Notes under the pieces: generated by a model
Seen by the model: only the letters and a program-made list of their open reading frames with translations
Database searches by the model: none
Told to the model about the DNA's origin: nothing
Made by a program: the position numbers and the translations under genes
In this document: piece after piece, positions 11,663-22,663 of the stretch
How the letters are laid out: each line of letters begins with the position of its first letter
Position numbering within the stretch: the first letter of the stretch is position 1
Source: Adiantum capillus-veneris
Taxonomy: Eukaryota > Streptophyta > Polypodiopsida > Polypodiales > Pteridaceae
Direction of reading: 5' to 3'
DNA: 64,000 bases
Assembly: GCA_014529385.2 (NCBI GenBank)
Contig: CM043955.1
Coordinates: forward strand, 145,301,140-145,365,139

Positions 11663-14061
11663 GGGGAGCGAGAGAGAACAGATGTTGCCGCAACAGCTAA
11701 ACGTGCTATCTTCGAGGTTGGCTTGGATGGGGAGTAATCCGCATCCGAGCGTCCTCTAGATAGGCGTGACTGCAAAGAGTGCCTGGCCCAAGCCCAAGTA
11801 GACCGAGCCGTGCGTAGAGCTACCTCCTCTGTCCAGGAATCCTCATGAATGTGTACATAGCATGGCGGGCACTGCGTATCAGCAAAGAAGTGCACCACAA
11901 TGTGTCTACATCCTGCTGCATCTGGAGGTGTCACAGTAAACTTGGCCAATGGCCAAAGAGTATGAAGCATGTCTGTAACTCCTAGGTCTCCCATGTGATG
12001 AGAGAACTCTAGGGCCTGTGTCTGAAGCCACTCCAAAACTGAGTCGAGAGTCCACTCAGTCTGGTCCCTACTGTAAAGGGGAAAGGAGAAGCCAACCACT
12101 GAGTCCAAGGCCTCTGTCCCCCTAGCTGCAAGAAACATAACCTGAACCTTGAAGCAGGCTGCCTCAAGGTCTGGTGAGGAGTCGTCGAGAAAGCGCGTAA
12201 AGTCGTAGGCAAAGAAGTCCCATCGGCGCCTCATGTCGAAGCTCGTCAGACTACGAGGGACTGCTGCAAAGGGAGACGTCTGTACCTGAAGAGGGGGTCG
12301 CAAGAAAGGCTGTCCCTCCCTTGCCAAGCGACTCGTGGCAAAGGCGTTGCTAAGAGATCTCCTAGCAGCCGAGGATGGCCCTACCCCCTGGGTCGACTGT
12401 GGGACTAGAGCGGGAAGGGGGGGGGGGTGAGGGAGCGGGGGGGAGGGGGGGGGAGGAGGGGGATCGGCGAGGGTATGGAGGCGAGGGGGAGAGGCGGAGG
12501 GAGCAGGAGGCGGGGGAGAGGCTGAAGACTCGGGGGGGGGGAGGGGGCTGTCGAGGGTGAAGCTGGGGTGGAGGCTGGGGCAGGACGACGAGGCGGGGGG
12601 GAGGCTGAAGACTCGGGGGGGAACTCGGGGGGGGGGGGGGGGGGGGGGGGAGGGTGGGCTGTCGAGGGTGAAGCTGGGGTGGAGGCTGGGGCAAGAACCT
12701 CGTCTTGCTGAAGAGGATCGAATCAGTTCCCCGTGGGAATTCTGCTGCTGGGCAGGCGCCTGAGGATAACTCTGAGTGCCAGGCTGTCGCTGTGGCCCCT
12801 GCTGTCGCCGACCACGAACCTGCTGCCAACCCTCCTCTGCTAGAGCCCCATGCTCGGAGGGTGGCTCTGCTTGTGTGCTGTGTGTCCCTGCCTGCTGCTG
12901 CATGCAAGCCCTTGAAGGCTGGGGTTGGGCCTGTAGTGTAGGTCGGGGCCTCCTCTGTGGACAGGCCTTCGCAAGATGGCCCATCTGTCGACAAATGAAG
13001 CACTGATTCGGGAGGCCCAAATACTCCATGCTCTGTCTAAACCAACCCCCGCTCACCCGAGGAAGAAGGATGACCTTCGGGAGAGAGTGGATGTCCCTGA
13101 CCAGAACGCGAACTGAGGGAATGCCGGCCGCCTTGGCAGCTACTGAGGCTGCTGTGCGAGGTGTCTCCAGGACAGTCCCAATCGCTGAGCCTATCCTGGA
13201 TAAAAGTGGTAGGTACTCCCTCCGTAAACCAGGAAAGTAGACGGAGATGGGAAGGTCTGCCTCCTCTACCAAAACATCTCAAGCAGGGTCAAAACCATGT
13301 CTCCACTGTCGAAAGCGGGCTCGAACTGCTCGGATGGTTAGAGGGCTTATGGTGATGACCTTGGACGCCATCTCGGAGGTCTCAAACTCGATCTGATAGT
13401 AGCCTCTTCCGAGGAACTGAACGTCCACGATCTTGCCCACCTCTGCAAGAAGGCGGGCCTGGAGAAGGTCACGCAACTCTCCTCTGCTAGGTCTGGTGCC
13501 GAGAATCTTGCAGATGACAGAGGTCGCCTGGAGGCGCTCCATCTCTACTGCGAGGCTCGCTTGCTCTGTCGATGAAAGAGCAAGTCGGATGGTGGGCTCT
13601 GCAGTGTCGGGCGAGGGGGCTTCTGAGGAGTCCCTCTGGGACAGAGCATGAGCCTCCATTTGAGTCTGCTGCTGTGGAGAAGGGCGAAGTGGCGATGACG
13701 AGATGTGGCCCTCGATTGGACGAGTACGCCGAAAACCGAAACTGTTGACGGCTTCAGCTGAGCAAGACCCGGGGGGGGGAGGGGGGGGATGGGCTGAGGC
13801 TGAGGCTGAGGCTGAGGCTGAGGCCGAGGCCGAGGCCAGCGGGCAGGCGGGCGCGCTGGGGCGGCCCGGTCTGAGGCTGAGGCGAGCGAGCGGGCGGACT
13901 GAGGCTGCTGCTGCGCCCTGAATGTGCTGCGCGCTAGGTCCGAGTACAAGCAGCAGGCAGGCAACTGGGCAGCGCGCGTCTGGAGTGAGGGGGGGGGGGG
14001 GGAGAGCAATGGCGCGAGAGATGGGAAGCTGTGCATGCGCGGGGGGAGCGAGCAAGGGCAA
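11659..14061 (-). pseudogene. LINE ORF1: gag-like RNA-binding protein
   Basis: The N-terminal half has a DUF4283-like pattern (GRGYYQIEFETSEMA, then RFRQWRHGFDP). One in-frame TGA at 13279-13281 interrupts it, and the same frame then continues through KVILLPRVSGGWF to a CCHC knuckle (CX2CX4HX4C, nt 12961-13002). The C-terminal part holds long proline tracts encoded by C-runs (12400-12680). Near the start a GAGGCT hexanucleotide run (13794-13838) encodes Ala-Ser repeats. The stop codon overlaps the ORF2 start as ATGA (11659-11662). The true start is uncertain; 14061 is the longest choice. ORF1 proteins coat LINE RNA. Confidence 0.75.
12410..12660 (-). repeat. Poly-C/poly-G low-complexity tract inside LINE ORF1
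   Basis: G-runs on plus, the longest about 12626-12650. A direct repeat of about 120 bp (around 12540-12580 and 12650-12690) encodes duplicated Pro/Ser-rich segments of ORF1. Run lengths in such tracts are prone to assembly error. Confidence 0.7.
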
Positions 14062-14092
14062 TAGCGAGCGCCGATCTCCTCTCTTTTTTGAG

Positions 14093-14108
14093 CCGGATCG
14101 GGATGGTT
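14093..14108. repeat. LINE target-site duplication, right copy
   Basis: CCGGATCGGGATGGTT, 15 of 16 bases equal to 7209-7224. It lies directly at the 5' end of the minus-strand LINE. Confidence 0.75.
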
Positions 14109-14640
14109 ATGTGGGAGGAGTATTGAGAAGTATGAGCAATAGCTACTCTCAGCACCTCCAAACAACGCATGCTGCGGTCTTGGGGGCGTTTGGTTGTAAA
14201 AGGCCTCTATATCTTCCGGCCCGGACCTTTTTAGGTTATGCGGGAGGAGTGATGAGGGAGTCGTTGAATATCTCTCGGCTTGGACCTTGTTAGGTTATGT
14301 TTCTATGTCTTGTAACATGCATATGTGAGCATTTGTGTTGCATTGTGATGTGCCAACCATTGAATATTCCTAATTGGATGAGATTGCCTAGGTATGTAAT
14401 TTTAGTGCATCAAGACACCCGTGGAAGATTAGTGCGGTCTGGGTAATTTTACTACGTCAGAATATCAGGCGTTCCGATCTGGACGAAAGGAGAAGCCAAC
14501 TCCTTAAAAAAAAGAGCAAACTGATTGTTCCTCGGAATATCCCTCGGAAATTTTTGTGCTAACTTGAGTTGTTTTGTAGACATGCTGTAATCGCGGATGA
14601 TTACTCTCTTTCAAGAAGGGGGGATGTCACAAACTGCTGA
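14109..14640 (+). other. Gypsy 3' tail with polypurine tract
   Basis: Non-coding sequence ending in TTTCAAGAAGGGGGGATGTCACAAA (14610-14634). This closely resembles the polypurine tract plus LTR start of gypsy G2 (20317-20340). It therefore looks like the 3' untranslated end of a gypsy element placed before the LTR at 14641. Whether the LTR begins at 14625 or 14641 cannot be decided. The proximal part (14180-14250) repeats the motif GCGTTTGGTTGTA and CCGGCCCGGA also seen left of the LINE (7160-7212). Confidence 0.45.
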
Positions 14641-15288
14641 TGTCACGTGACACATCCAACCCTATGTGTCCGTGGACAAGCTACAACATGATCAGGGTTC
14701 AGTCAGTCCGGTCAGCCTAGATTTAGAAGTGATCTGGCACTTTTGTGAGTCTGTTCGCAGACCGTGCATGCCCAGTCACTTAGTGTAGATGCATATCCTC
14801 TGGTTGCACATAGCATGATCATAAGCATTCCCATTAGAATCCATCAGAATCAGTCAGGGGAATTTTCCAGTGCATTTAGCCTATTTTACCTATTTTTGAC
14901 ATTTTCACTTATTAATTTAAGCGACTTTCCAACAAAAGTAGGTAGGGCAATTTGGGTAAGAAAATATATAAGCAAACCAAAGCTAGCACTAAATGGCAGA
15001 AGAGGCAACAGGAGCCAAGCTCAGCAGGCCACTTCTCATCAAGACCAAGCCTTGGTGGTTCCTTCCAAGCAGCAGATTCCCCCATTCCCTAGCGTTTCCA
15101 ACAAGAACCATCGCCAGCCATCCTTAGCATTGGCGTTTCTGCATAGGCAGGTCCTCGCTAGCAGAAACATCAGCCTAGCGTTTTTGGTCCAACTTCAGCC
15201 CCTAGCGTTCTTGGTCCCAGATTCAGCGTTTTCAGATTCAGCAAGGCAGCGTTTTTCATCATCAGAAGACCTGCAAGATCAGCCCTAA
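14641..15288 (+). repeat. Partial G3 LTR copy C, plus strand
   Basis: Starts with the palindrome TGTCACGTGACA and is homologous, in inverse orientation, to G3 LTR copies A and B. It includes the TATA-like AAATATATAAGC (14962-14973) and the AGCGTTTT-repeat region (15130-15260). Homology stops at about 15288, after the CAGCCCTAAA block, so roughly the last 40% of the LTR is missing. The long open frame here is incidental. Confidence 0.7.
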
Positions 15289-15348
15289 AAAGGTAGCCGA
15301 CTCAAGAAAACTGCAGTGCATATATGTAATCGATCCCCTCACATGTCT

Positions 15349-17523
15349 TTGAAAGGTGACATCCCTGAAGAGGTTTGGTCTGGCAAGCCTGCTCATATGG
15401 TCACTTAACGCATTTTTGGTTGCGAAGCTTTTGTACATGTTAGACCTGAGTTGAGAAGCAAACTAGATGCCAAGTCCATTAAAGGCCTTTTCATGGGATA
15501 TGGTGAAGAAGGCGAAATGGGTTACAGGATTTGGTCACCTCAGCTCAAAAGGGTTGTGCGCAGCTGGGATGTTGTTTTTAATGAGGCAAGGCTGCTTCAA
15601 AACAATTGTGCCTCAAAGCATGACCATAAAAGGGTCAAATTTCAGCATGACCAGCCACCTGTTAGGCTTATTCTTGACCCTCAGGATGCACCACATATGG
15701 CTGAAAATCTAGATGATCCAATGGTGTTTGAGCCAGATGAAGTTGGGCAGCAAATTGAGGCTCCTGAAGGGCATTTGCAGCCACGAAACAATGCTGAAAA
15801 TGGTGCTGAAAATGATGTACAGCAGCCCATTGTTGATGATTTTATCATGCCACCTGATGTAGACCCATTACCAGATAATGTGGATCATTGGGTGAGGCGG
15901 TCTATTCGTCCAAGATGGACTGTGAGTAGATATGATCCCTCTTTGCATTACATTATGTTGACAAATGAGGGAGAGCCTCTTACGTATAAAGAGGCAAAGA
16001 CATGTGAGCACAGCGACAAGTGGGAGCTTGCTATGCAGGAAGAGATTAAAGCTTTGCATGCTAATCATACTTGGGACTTGGTGGAATTGCCCAAAGGTAG
16101 GAAGGCTATTCCTAACAAATGGGTGTATAAAATCAAGACAGTTGATGCAAAACCCAAGTATAAGGCAAGGTTGGTTGCAAAGGGATATGTTCAAACCAAG
16201 GGCATAGACTTTCAGGAAGTGTTCTCTCCTGTAGTGAAGATGACCACTTTGCGTGTATTGTTTGCCATAATGGTTGCCCTTGATTTGGAAATGGACCAAA
16301 TGGATGTACATACCTCTTTCTTGCATGGTGATGTGGAGGAAGAGCTTTACATGAAGCAACCCGAGGGTTTTGTTATTCCTGGCAAGGAACATTTGGTATG
16401 TATGCTCAATAGAAGCTTGTATGGGCTGAAACAATCATGTAGACAATGGTACAAGAAGTTTGACCGCTTCATGCTCAAACATGGTTACAAAAGAAGCCAT
16501 GCAGACCATTGTTTGTATACCAAACGTGATGAGGATGGCAGCCCTATCATTCTTGTGCTCTATGTGGATGATATGTTGATAGCTGCAAAGAAAAGAAGTA
16601 CTGTTGATGCTCTTAAAGGGCAGCTGAAATCTACATTTTCAATGAAAGACCTTGGGGCGGCTGAACATATACTTGGAGAGAGGGTCAGAAGGCAAAGGGA
16701 CCAGCGCATATTGTATTTGTCGCAAGAAACGTACATTGAAAAGGTGCTGGAAAGATTTAACATGATTGAAGCAAAGCCTCTTGGCGTGCCATTACAGCCA
16801 TACGTCAAAATCTCCAAGGATGATTGCCCCAAGTCAAAGGAAGAAGCCAATGACATGCAAAGTGTGCCTTACGCTTCAGCTTGTGGTTCACTTATGTATG
16901 CTATGGTTGCTACTAGGCCTGACATAGCTCATGCAGTGGGAGTTGTGAGCCGCTTTATGGCTAATCTAGGCAGGTTGCATTGGGATGCAATGAAGTCCAT
17001 TATGAGGTACTTGAAAGGGACTAAAAACAAATGCCTCTGCTATGGTAAAGGACCATTGGAGTTGAAGGGATTTTGTGACTCTGACATGGCTTGTGATGTG
17101 GATACACGGAAATCCACAAGTGGCTATGTGTTTACTCTTGCAGGAGGTGCTGTTTCATGGTGTTCTAGATTGCAAAAGATCGTTGCATTGTCTGCTACAA
17201 AGGCTGAATATATTTCAGCCACTGAGGCTTTCAAAGTAGCCATTTGGTTAGCACGTCTATGCAGTGATTTTGGTTTCCCTAACAAGGCACCTATGCTTGG
17301 TTGTGATAGCCAGAGTGCCATATGTCTGGGAAAGAATGCCATGTTTCATGCACGCACAAAGCATATTGATGTGCGGTATCACTTCATTCGAGAAGGGCTT
17401 GAGGATGGCCTTATTACATTGGTTAAGGTCCATACATCACAAAATCTTGCAGATGCTCCCCAAAGCACAACATCAGCTCCCCAAAGCACAACATCAACTA
17501 TGCATGGGAGTCACGTAGCTTAA
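15349..17523 (+). pseudogene. Ty1/copia polyprotein C-terminal part: integrase end, RT, RNase H
   Basis: The 5'-truncated copia begins in the integrase C-terminus (IPEEVWSGKP, an in-frame stop near 15407, then FGCEAFVHVRPEL). The frame then stays open from 15451 to 17523. RT motifs are KARLVAKGY, QMDVHTSFLHGD, SLYGLKQSCRQWY and LYVDDML (YVDD near 16560). The RNase H part has GFCDSDMACDVDTRKSTSGYV, ATKAEY (usually TTEAEY) and CDSQSAI. After LVKVHTSQNLAD the usual Leu-Leu-Thr-Lys ending is replaced by an 18-bp tandem repeat coding Pro-Gln-Ser-Thr-Thr-Ser. Related to the elements at 23306 and 39599. Gag and protease are absent. Confidence 0.85.
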
Positions 17524-17540
17524 AGGCGCCATTTATGCCT

Positions 17541-17851
17541 TTAAGTGGGAGGTTGTTGGGTTAAAGGCCCAAATGACCCCTTTGTGTATATTTTAAAGGT
17601 TACTAACCTTTGGCCAAGTTCACATTGAACTTGGCCACTAACTTAAAATTGGTCCTATACTTTTAATAAAGGGAATGAGAGCCCAAACTTACACACTCTC
17701 AATAATTCCCCTTACGATATCGTGCAGTCTCTCTCTCTCTCTCCTTCTTCGATTCCTAGCGCCCCATCTCTGGAGAAGAGCGCCTTCTGTCCAAGCCTCA
17801 AACCTTGCACATCTTCTCGTGCTCTATCACTTGCACACACTGCTTCGCACT

Positions 17852-17853
<2 letters not shown>
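17541..17853 (+). repeat. Polypurine tract and 3' LTR of the truncated copia
   Basis: AAGTGGGAGG (17543-17552) is the polypurine tract, as in the other two plus-strand copias. The LTR begins TGTTGGGTTAAAGG at 17554. The right edge near 17853, just before the (GA)n run, is a guess based on a CA dinucleotide; no second LTR is available to fix it. Confidence 0.6.

Positions 17854-17855
<2 letters not shown>

Positions 17856-17916
<61 letters not shown>
17856..17916. repeat. (GA)n microsatellite
   Basis: About 30 uninterrupted GA dinucleotides. Arg-Glu repeat frames across it are not genes. Confidence 0.95.
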
Positions 17917-17917
<1 letters not shown>

Positions 17918-18882
17918 CTCTCCATGTGATAACAAGCTGCTCATACAAGTGACCAAGGGTGGTCCAACATAGATTTGGCATGCCCAATGGATAGACCCGA
18001 GGTACATTCAATTGCGAGTGCTATTGACGCTGCCAATTGCTCCTGCACATGAGACCACTGACACTGTCTCCGAATGGGCATCCAAACGTAAGGTGCTCCT
18101 CTTGACACCAACCAGATTTGGAGAGAGATCTACATGCCTCAAGGCTAGTCATGTATGGCTGCCCTCTAGATGGTTGAATATCACTCCTCTCGTGCACCAT
18201 CGTGGAGATGCTCTACCTATACCTGAGATCGCACACATGAGGGTGTCTTGAAGAGAAAATGCAGGGCTTGATCTGCTGCCCACACGCACATGCTGCTCAC
18301 AGCTCATGCCAGACTGCCGCCTGCCAAAACAATAGGGGAAGGGGTGCAAAAAAGCAAATCTGTGCTCCCCCCTTTCCCCCCTTTATTATAGAGGGCCAAA
18401 CGCAACCTGGACGTCCCAGCCCTCAAGCTCCACGACTTGGGAAAGTCACAATAAATGGGATAAAGGAGCAAAAGAGGGGCAATTGGCCCCTGGGGCTTTG
18501 GGAAGGCACTAGACTACAAGGGGGAAATACTTAAAGGCAGAAGGAGTCTACAAGGCCACAGAACCAAGCCAAAACTTTTAGCTAAACATGGTTGGAATGT
18601 TCCGACATGAGAAAATTGGCTCACACTGGCTTGGCACAACCACAAAATAGCCCTCACTCCCTAACACCTGTCTCTAGGAGACTGGGACCGATTGGATGAA
18701 TGCAGAGAGATGCCATAACTCTAACACTGCCAAAGATTGATTCAATGAGATCTATTGTCTCTAGGAGTGAAATAACTCCTCAAATGCATGGATTGCCGTT
18801 GTCGAGTCACAACAGGAGACGCATCACCCAATGTGCGATGAAGCAAGGGTGGGAGTGGATTTAAATTGTAGGCAACAATTAA
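17917..18882. other. Unassigned spacer
   Basis: Contains an 80-codon open frame at 18012-18251 without a recognised motif, and pyrimidine-rich patches near 18365-18385. Nothing here supports a gene or a defined element. Confidence 0.5.
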
Positions 18883-19017
18883 TAGTCAGAGGCAAGGACC
18901 AATAGTAGTAGTACCCAACAATTTATAATCCGGAGCAAGTACCATATAGTAATAGTACCAAACAAGAGTTCATAGTTTGGGGTAATGACCATATAGTAGT
19001 AGAACCAAATAGCTACT
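18883..19017. repeat. Minisatellite, left segment, about 3 units of roughly 47 bp
   Basis: Units follow the pattern TAGTCCGGGGCAAGGACC, ATATAGTAGTAGTACC, AAACAA plus a variable tail. The array is split by gypsy G2 at 19017/19018. It resumes at 23270, is split again by copia at 23305/23306, and resumes at 28590. Confidence 0.75.
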
Positions 19018-19592
19018 TGTAATATACTTGGACACCCCAAGCCAAAGATCTAGTGCAACACACTCGAGAGAAACTAAAAAAACTGAACAAAACTGAGAGA
19101 GACGACACGGCACGGCGGAGTTCCGCGCCCAAAAGTATTGGCCCCAAAGATTGGCGCCCCTTCTTGGTGTTTCTTTATTATTATGCTTCAATTAGCCCTA
19201 GCAATTCTTATAAAGGTCCTTGGCCAAAAGCAATACATGAAAAGCAGGTTATAAAAGCATTTGAAACTCCAAAAGCTAGTGCCCTCAAGGGCTGTCGGTA
19301 TGGCATGCCACGCGGCTTGTCAATGCGATTTGCGGTGCGAATCGCGGACGTTCGTACAGCCTGCCATGTCATCAGTTTGTTGCGCAGTTTTGTGTTCTTG
19401 CTTTATTTTAAGGTTTTAGGCCTCTCGGCTGGGGGTACCATAAGTTGGAAAGTCTTTTGGGTTAGGTTTTTAAACATAACCCCTTCACGGCCACTCGGAA
19501 GAGTTCTATAAGTTGGTGAAACATCTTCTCCTCTTGCTAGTGTTTTGGTTCCTCCCGTCCTTTAGGCCATGCGACGTCATCACTTTGTGACA
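19018..19592 (-). repeat. G2 3' LTR
   Basis: 575 bp, ends TGTAATAT...TTTGTGACA on plus. The polypurine tract (minus, CTTTCAAGAGGGGGGTA) lies at 19593-19609. It lacks about 70 bp present in the other two G2 LTRs (the segment matching about 20727-20795). Confidence 0.75.
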
Positions 19593-19755
19593 TACCCCCC
19601 TCTTGAAAGAATTGTAATCGCCCTCGATTACGCCTCCAAAACAGACAGAGCTAGTTCAATAGACATTGACTCTAAGCACCGATGGACTAGATCTAGCACA
19701 TATATCTAGCACTTGTACGAAGATGAAAATCATTGCATTCATATCACACAAGGTT

Positions 19756-20164
19756 AGCAGTTGCCACGTCCCCGTGACAGACTGCACAAGAGGGGAGTTA
19801 CTCCGCTTCTCTGGCACATGTTACCTCGATGGAATAAGTCACTGATATCTTTTTGAGATTTTAGGGATACTGACGGGCTGACAGTATTCTGCTGGATGAT
19901 TTTATGTAAAGAAGTACTTAGAAATGGGAATTCCTAAAACGAATCTGCTACATGTGCTCTCCCATGTGTGTATTGTCTGAGTGCATTGAAAGACGAAATG
20001 AGTGCAACAGTTCTGTCTTGTTCACCTAAGGGGTGATGTGGATATGATAGTAACAAGATGTATACAACCAAGACATCCGTCACAGATGAGCATGGTCTGG
20101 ATGTGACTGCTAAATAAGTTACAATGATCATGATTCTCATCTAAGAGCTCGATGGGGATAGTGA
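19756..20164. other. Spacer between inverted G2 arms
   Basis: About 409 bp between the two inverted copies of the G2 3' end. It holds no coding signal and would form the loop of a hairpin transcript. Confidence 0.55.
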
Positions 20165-20965
20165 TGTGAATGTGATATGAATGTTCAGTGATTGTTGTCT
20201 TCATACAAATGCTCGATATATGTGGTCTAGCTGGTCGGTACTTAGAGTTAGTGTCTACTGAACTAGTTTTTGTCCTCTGTTTGTTTTGTGGGTGTAATTG
20301 AGGACGATTACAATTCTTTCAAGAGGGGGTATGTCACAAAGGGATGATGTGGCATGGCCTAAGGAACGAAAGGAGGGTCAAAACCCTAGCGAAGAGGCAA
20401 AAGATGTTTTACCAACTTATAGAACTCTTCTGAGTGGCCCAGAAGGGTTTAAACCTAACCCAAAGGACATTCCAACTTACGATACCCCCGCCCGAGGGGC
20501 CTTAAACTTAAAATAAAGAAGGAACCCAAAATTGCGCAGCGAATTGATGGTGGAGCAGGCTATATGGATGTCCACGATTCGCACCGCAAATCACCCTGAC
20601 AGGCTGATGTGGCATGCCGTATGGACAACCCTTGAGGGCGGTAGCTTTTGGAGTTTCAGATGCTTTTAGGACCTGCTTTTCATGTATTGCTTTTCGCCAA
20701 GGGCCTTTATAAGAATTCCCAGGGCCACTTTTCCGGCAGATTTGCTTGGGAGCACTATGGAGAGAGTGGACCCTCGGACATTGTACTAATTGAAGCATAA
20801 TAATAAAGAGTACCGAGAAGGGGGGCTAGTCTTTGGGGCCAGCACTTCTGGGCGCGGAACTCCGCCGTGTTGTGTTGTCTCTCTCTCAGTTTTGTTCAGT
20901 TCTTTTAGTTTCTCTCGCGTGTGTTGCACTATATCTTTGGCTTGGGGTGTCCAAGTATATTACTG
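20165..20965 (+). repeat. Inverted G2 3' tail and LTR
   Basis: The 3' tail (20165-20314) and polypurine tract TTTCAAGAGGGGGTA precede an LTR from 20332 (TGTCACAAAGGGATG) to about 20965. It mirrors 19018-19755 with scattered mismatches. It lies head to head with that arm and abuts minus-strand protease sequence on its right. Confidence 0.75.
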
Positions 20966-20978
20966 TGGTATCGCAACA

Positions 20979-21547
20979 CCGTTCTTGTGAAACCAAGGGA
21001 TTCCGAAAAGGACGTCACACCCTTCCAAAGGCATGATATCACAAAACCGTTTTTGTGAAACCAAGGGATTCTAAAAAGGATGTCACACCCTTCCAAAGGC
21101 ATGATGTAAAAGTCATCGTGCCCTAGATACCCTTGACAATGCAACTGAAGTTTGCCTATGACAGGTATAATGGAAACATCCCGTCCTGGCGTCGCTTGGA
21201 TTGTCTCGGCCGGTGCTCCCATTTTCTCTGGCGTAATCCCAAGTCGAGCCGCCAATTTAGTGAGATGAAGTTGGCCTTCCTCCGTCAAAGAAGACGAGGT
21301 CTTCTTGATCTCGTGCTTTGCCCCACGCTTTGCAGAGCTCTGTACTCTCATCCATTTGTGCTAGTGAGTCCCCACAAAATCCGCGACCGGTCTTTGCTTT
21401 TCTTTGCTCGCTCCTTCGCTGCACTAGAACTCTCTGGCTTGTCCTCTGCCTGATCACTAGATGCTTTATTGGGGCAAGCACATGCCCTTGTTCCCCACAT
21501 CTGTAGCATTTGCCCTCATTGTAGTAGTCGATGCGCTGTGCTGACAA
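20979..21547 (-). pseudogene. G2 gypsy zinc knuckle and protease, broken
   Basis: A knuckle start (CYRCGEQGH near 21490-21515) loses its last Cys through a small deletion and frame change. Further on, LVFFD marks the protease active site region (about 21293), where the frame breaks again. The later protease strand reads DDFYIMPLEGCDILF with IPWF. This last part is duplicated in tandem with a 68-bp period (20979-21046 and 21047-21113). The sequence then joins the inverted LTR. Confidence 0.75.
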
Positions 21548-21874
21548 TCGAGGGTCTGAAAGTTCCTTTTTCTATTGCTTTTCCTGCCTCCTGTTACCGT
21601 GTTCGATTCTTGCCAAGTCCAGATTGCCACAAGCCTATCTGTAGGGTAAGTAAGAGTGCCTGCGTGCATTGCAAACCCTTTCTTAGTGTGTCCCATTAAC
21701 CACTGCATGGACTCGGACTTCTTCTGTAGACAGTAACTGCGTATCTCTGTGGGTAGTCCACATAGAATTGCTCAACTTGTTGCTTGAAGGTGATTTTCTT
21801 GAAAGAAGAGGCAGGTAGAAAAGTATCCCAAAATCTCGGACAATAAACATCCAGTGTGTCTTCCTTGGTCATCT

Positions 21875-22459
21875 TCAGCTCAAGCTGTGATTACATCTTG
21901 TTCGTAATACGTATTCGTGCGTGAGCCATGAAGAAGTCAAAACCCGTTTGAAATGTAGCCACTTCGTTGGTGCTTCCGTGCTTAGCAGTAGGGTAGACCA
22001 CCAAGTTTGGGCATTCCCTTTGAGATAGGACGCCACTCTTTCGTACCTTGGAGTGCTCTGAGTACCCTCTTGAATAAGCGATGTCAAATTGTTGGATAAA
22101 AGCGAGGGCTCTATGGGTATCTTTAAGCCGGAAATCGTATACTTTAAAGGCTGCCCACCCTCCTTGAAATCCTTGGCCTTCTTCCCCTTGTCCTCGAGGT
22201 AGTCATACTGGTTGGCTCGATATAGGTACTTTCTCTTCGTTGCGGACATCAGCTCATCGGAATCCGAGCTCTCAGAAGACAAGGAGTCCACATCCGAACT
22301 GTCAAAGCGCTTCCAAGATCTTTTGTGGGATCTGCTCTTCCTTGCCTTCTTCTTGCCGCTGTTATGTCTCTGAGTCTTTCTTTGCTTCCTGCCCTTTCTG
22401 TCCTCATGACGAAGAACACTCCGAACTGTCAGAAGAGGATGATGATAAACCAGAAACAT
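21875..22459 (-). pseudogene. G2 gypsy gag core
   Basis: A 194-residue open frame. A basic and Ser/Asp-rich N-part is followed by the gag signature GNAQTWWSTLLL and LHFKRVLTSSW. It is homologous to the G1 gag core at 857-1604. Downstream gag continues toward 21550 with frame breaks, and upstream leader sequence runs to about 22660. Confidence 0.75.
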
Positions 22460-22663
22460 TCACAAATCAAACTTGTTTCTTCGGTTTGTTGGCGGCCTCA
22501 AAGGTAGATTTGCGACCAAGGTAGTTGGGATGCTCGATTCTTCTTCCTTGACTGCCTCTTGGTCTTCGTGAGGCTATTGACTCCTCTCTCTAGAACCTCG
22601 TCAAATTCATCCTCTTAAGTATACCCTTTGCCTTGGTACGGCCGGTGTATATCTCTTCTTTAA

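Larger units (their letters stand above)
7225..14092 (-). mobile_element. L1-type LINE, about 6.9 kb, full length but inactive
   Basis: Non-LTR retrotransposon on the minus strand. It has a GC-rich 5' region, ORF1 (11659-14061), ORF2 (7631-11662), a 3' UTR (7225-7630) and a short poly(A), read as T on plus at 7225-7232. Flanking 16-bp duplications with one mismatch show insertion by target-primed reverse transcription. Several in-frame stops and an altered RT catalytic motif show this copy cannot move by itself. Confidence 0.85.

Noticed and set aside
12375-12941. Gly-rich plus-strand frames
   Set aside because: Antisense shadow of the proline-rich part of LINE ORF1.
14764-15288. 174-codon plus-strand frame
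   Set aside because: It is part of the G3 LTR; copies A and B of the LTR do not keep the frame.
17675-18011. Arg-Glu and Ser-Leu repeat proteins across the (GA)n tract
   Set aside because: Simple dinucleotide repeats are open in several frames on both strands; no domain or start context supports a gene.
19053-19511. 152-codon plus-strand frame
   Set aside because: Antisense within the G2 LTR; not kept in the other LTR copies.
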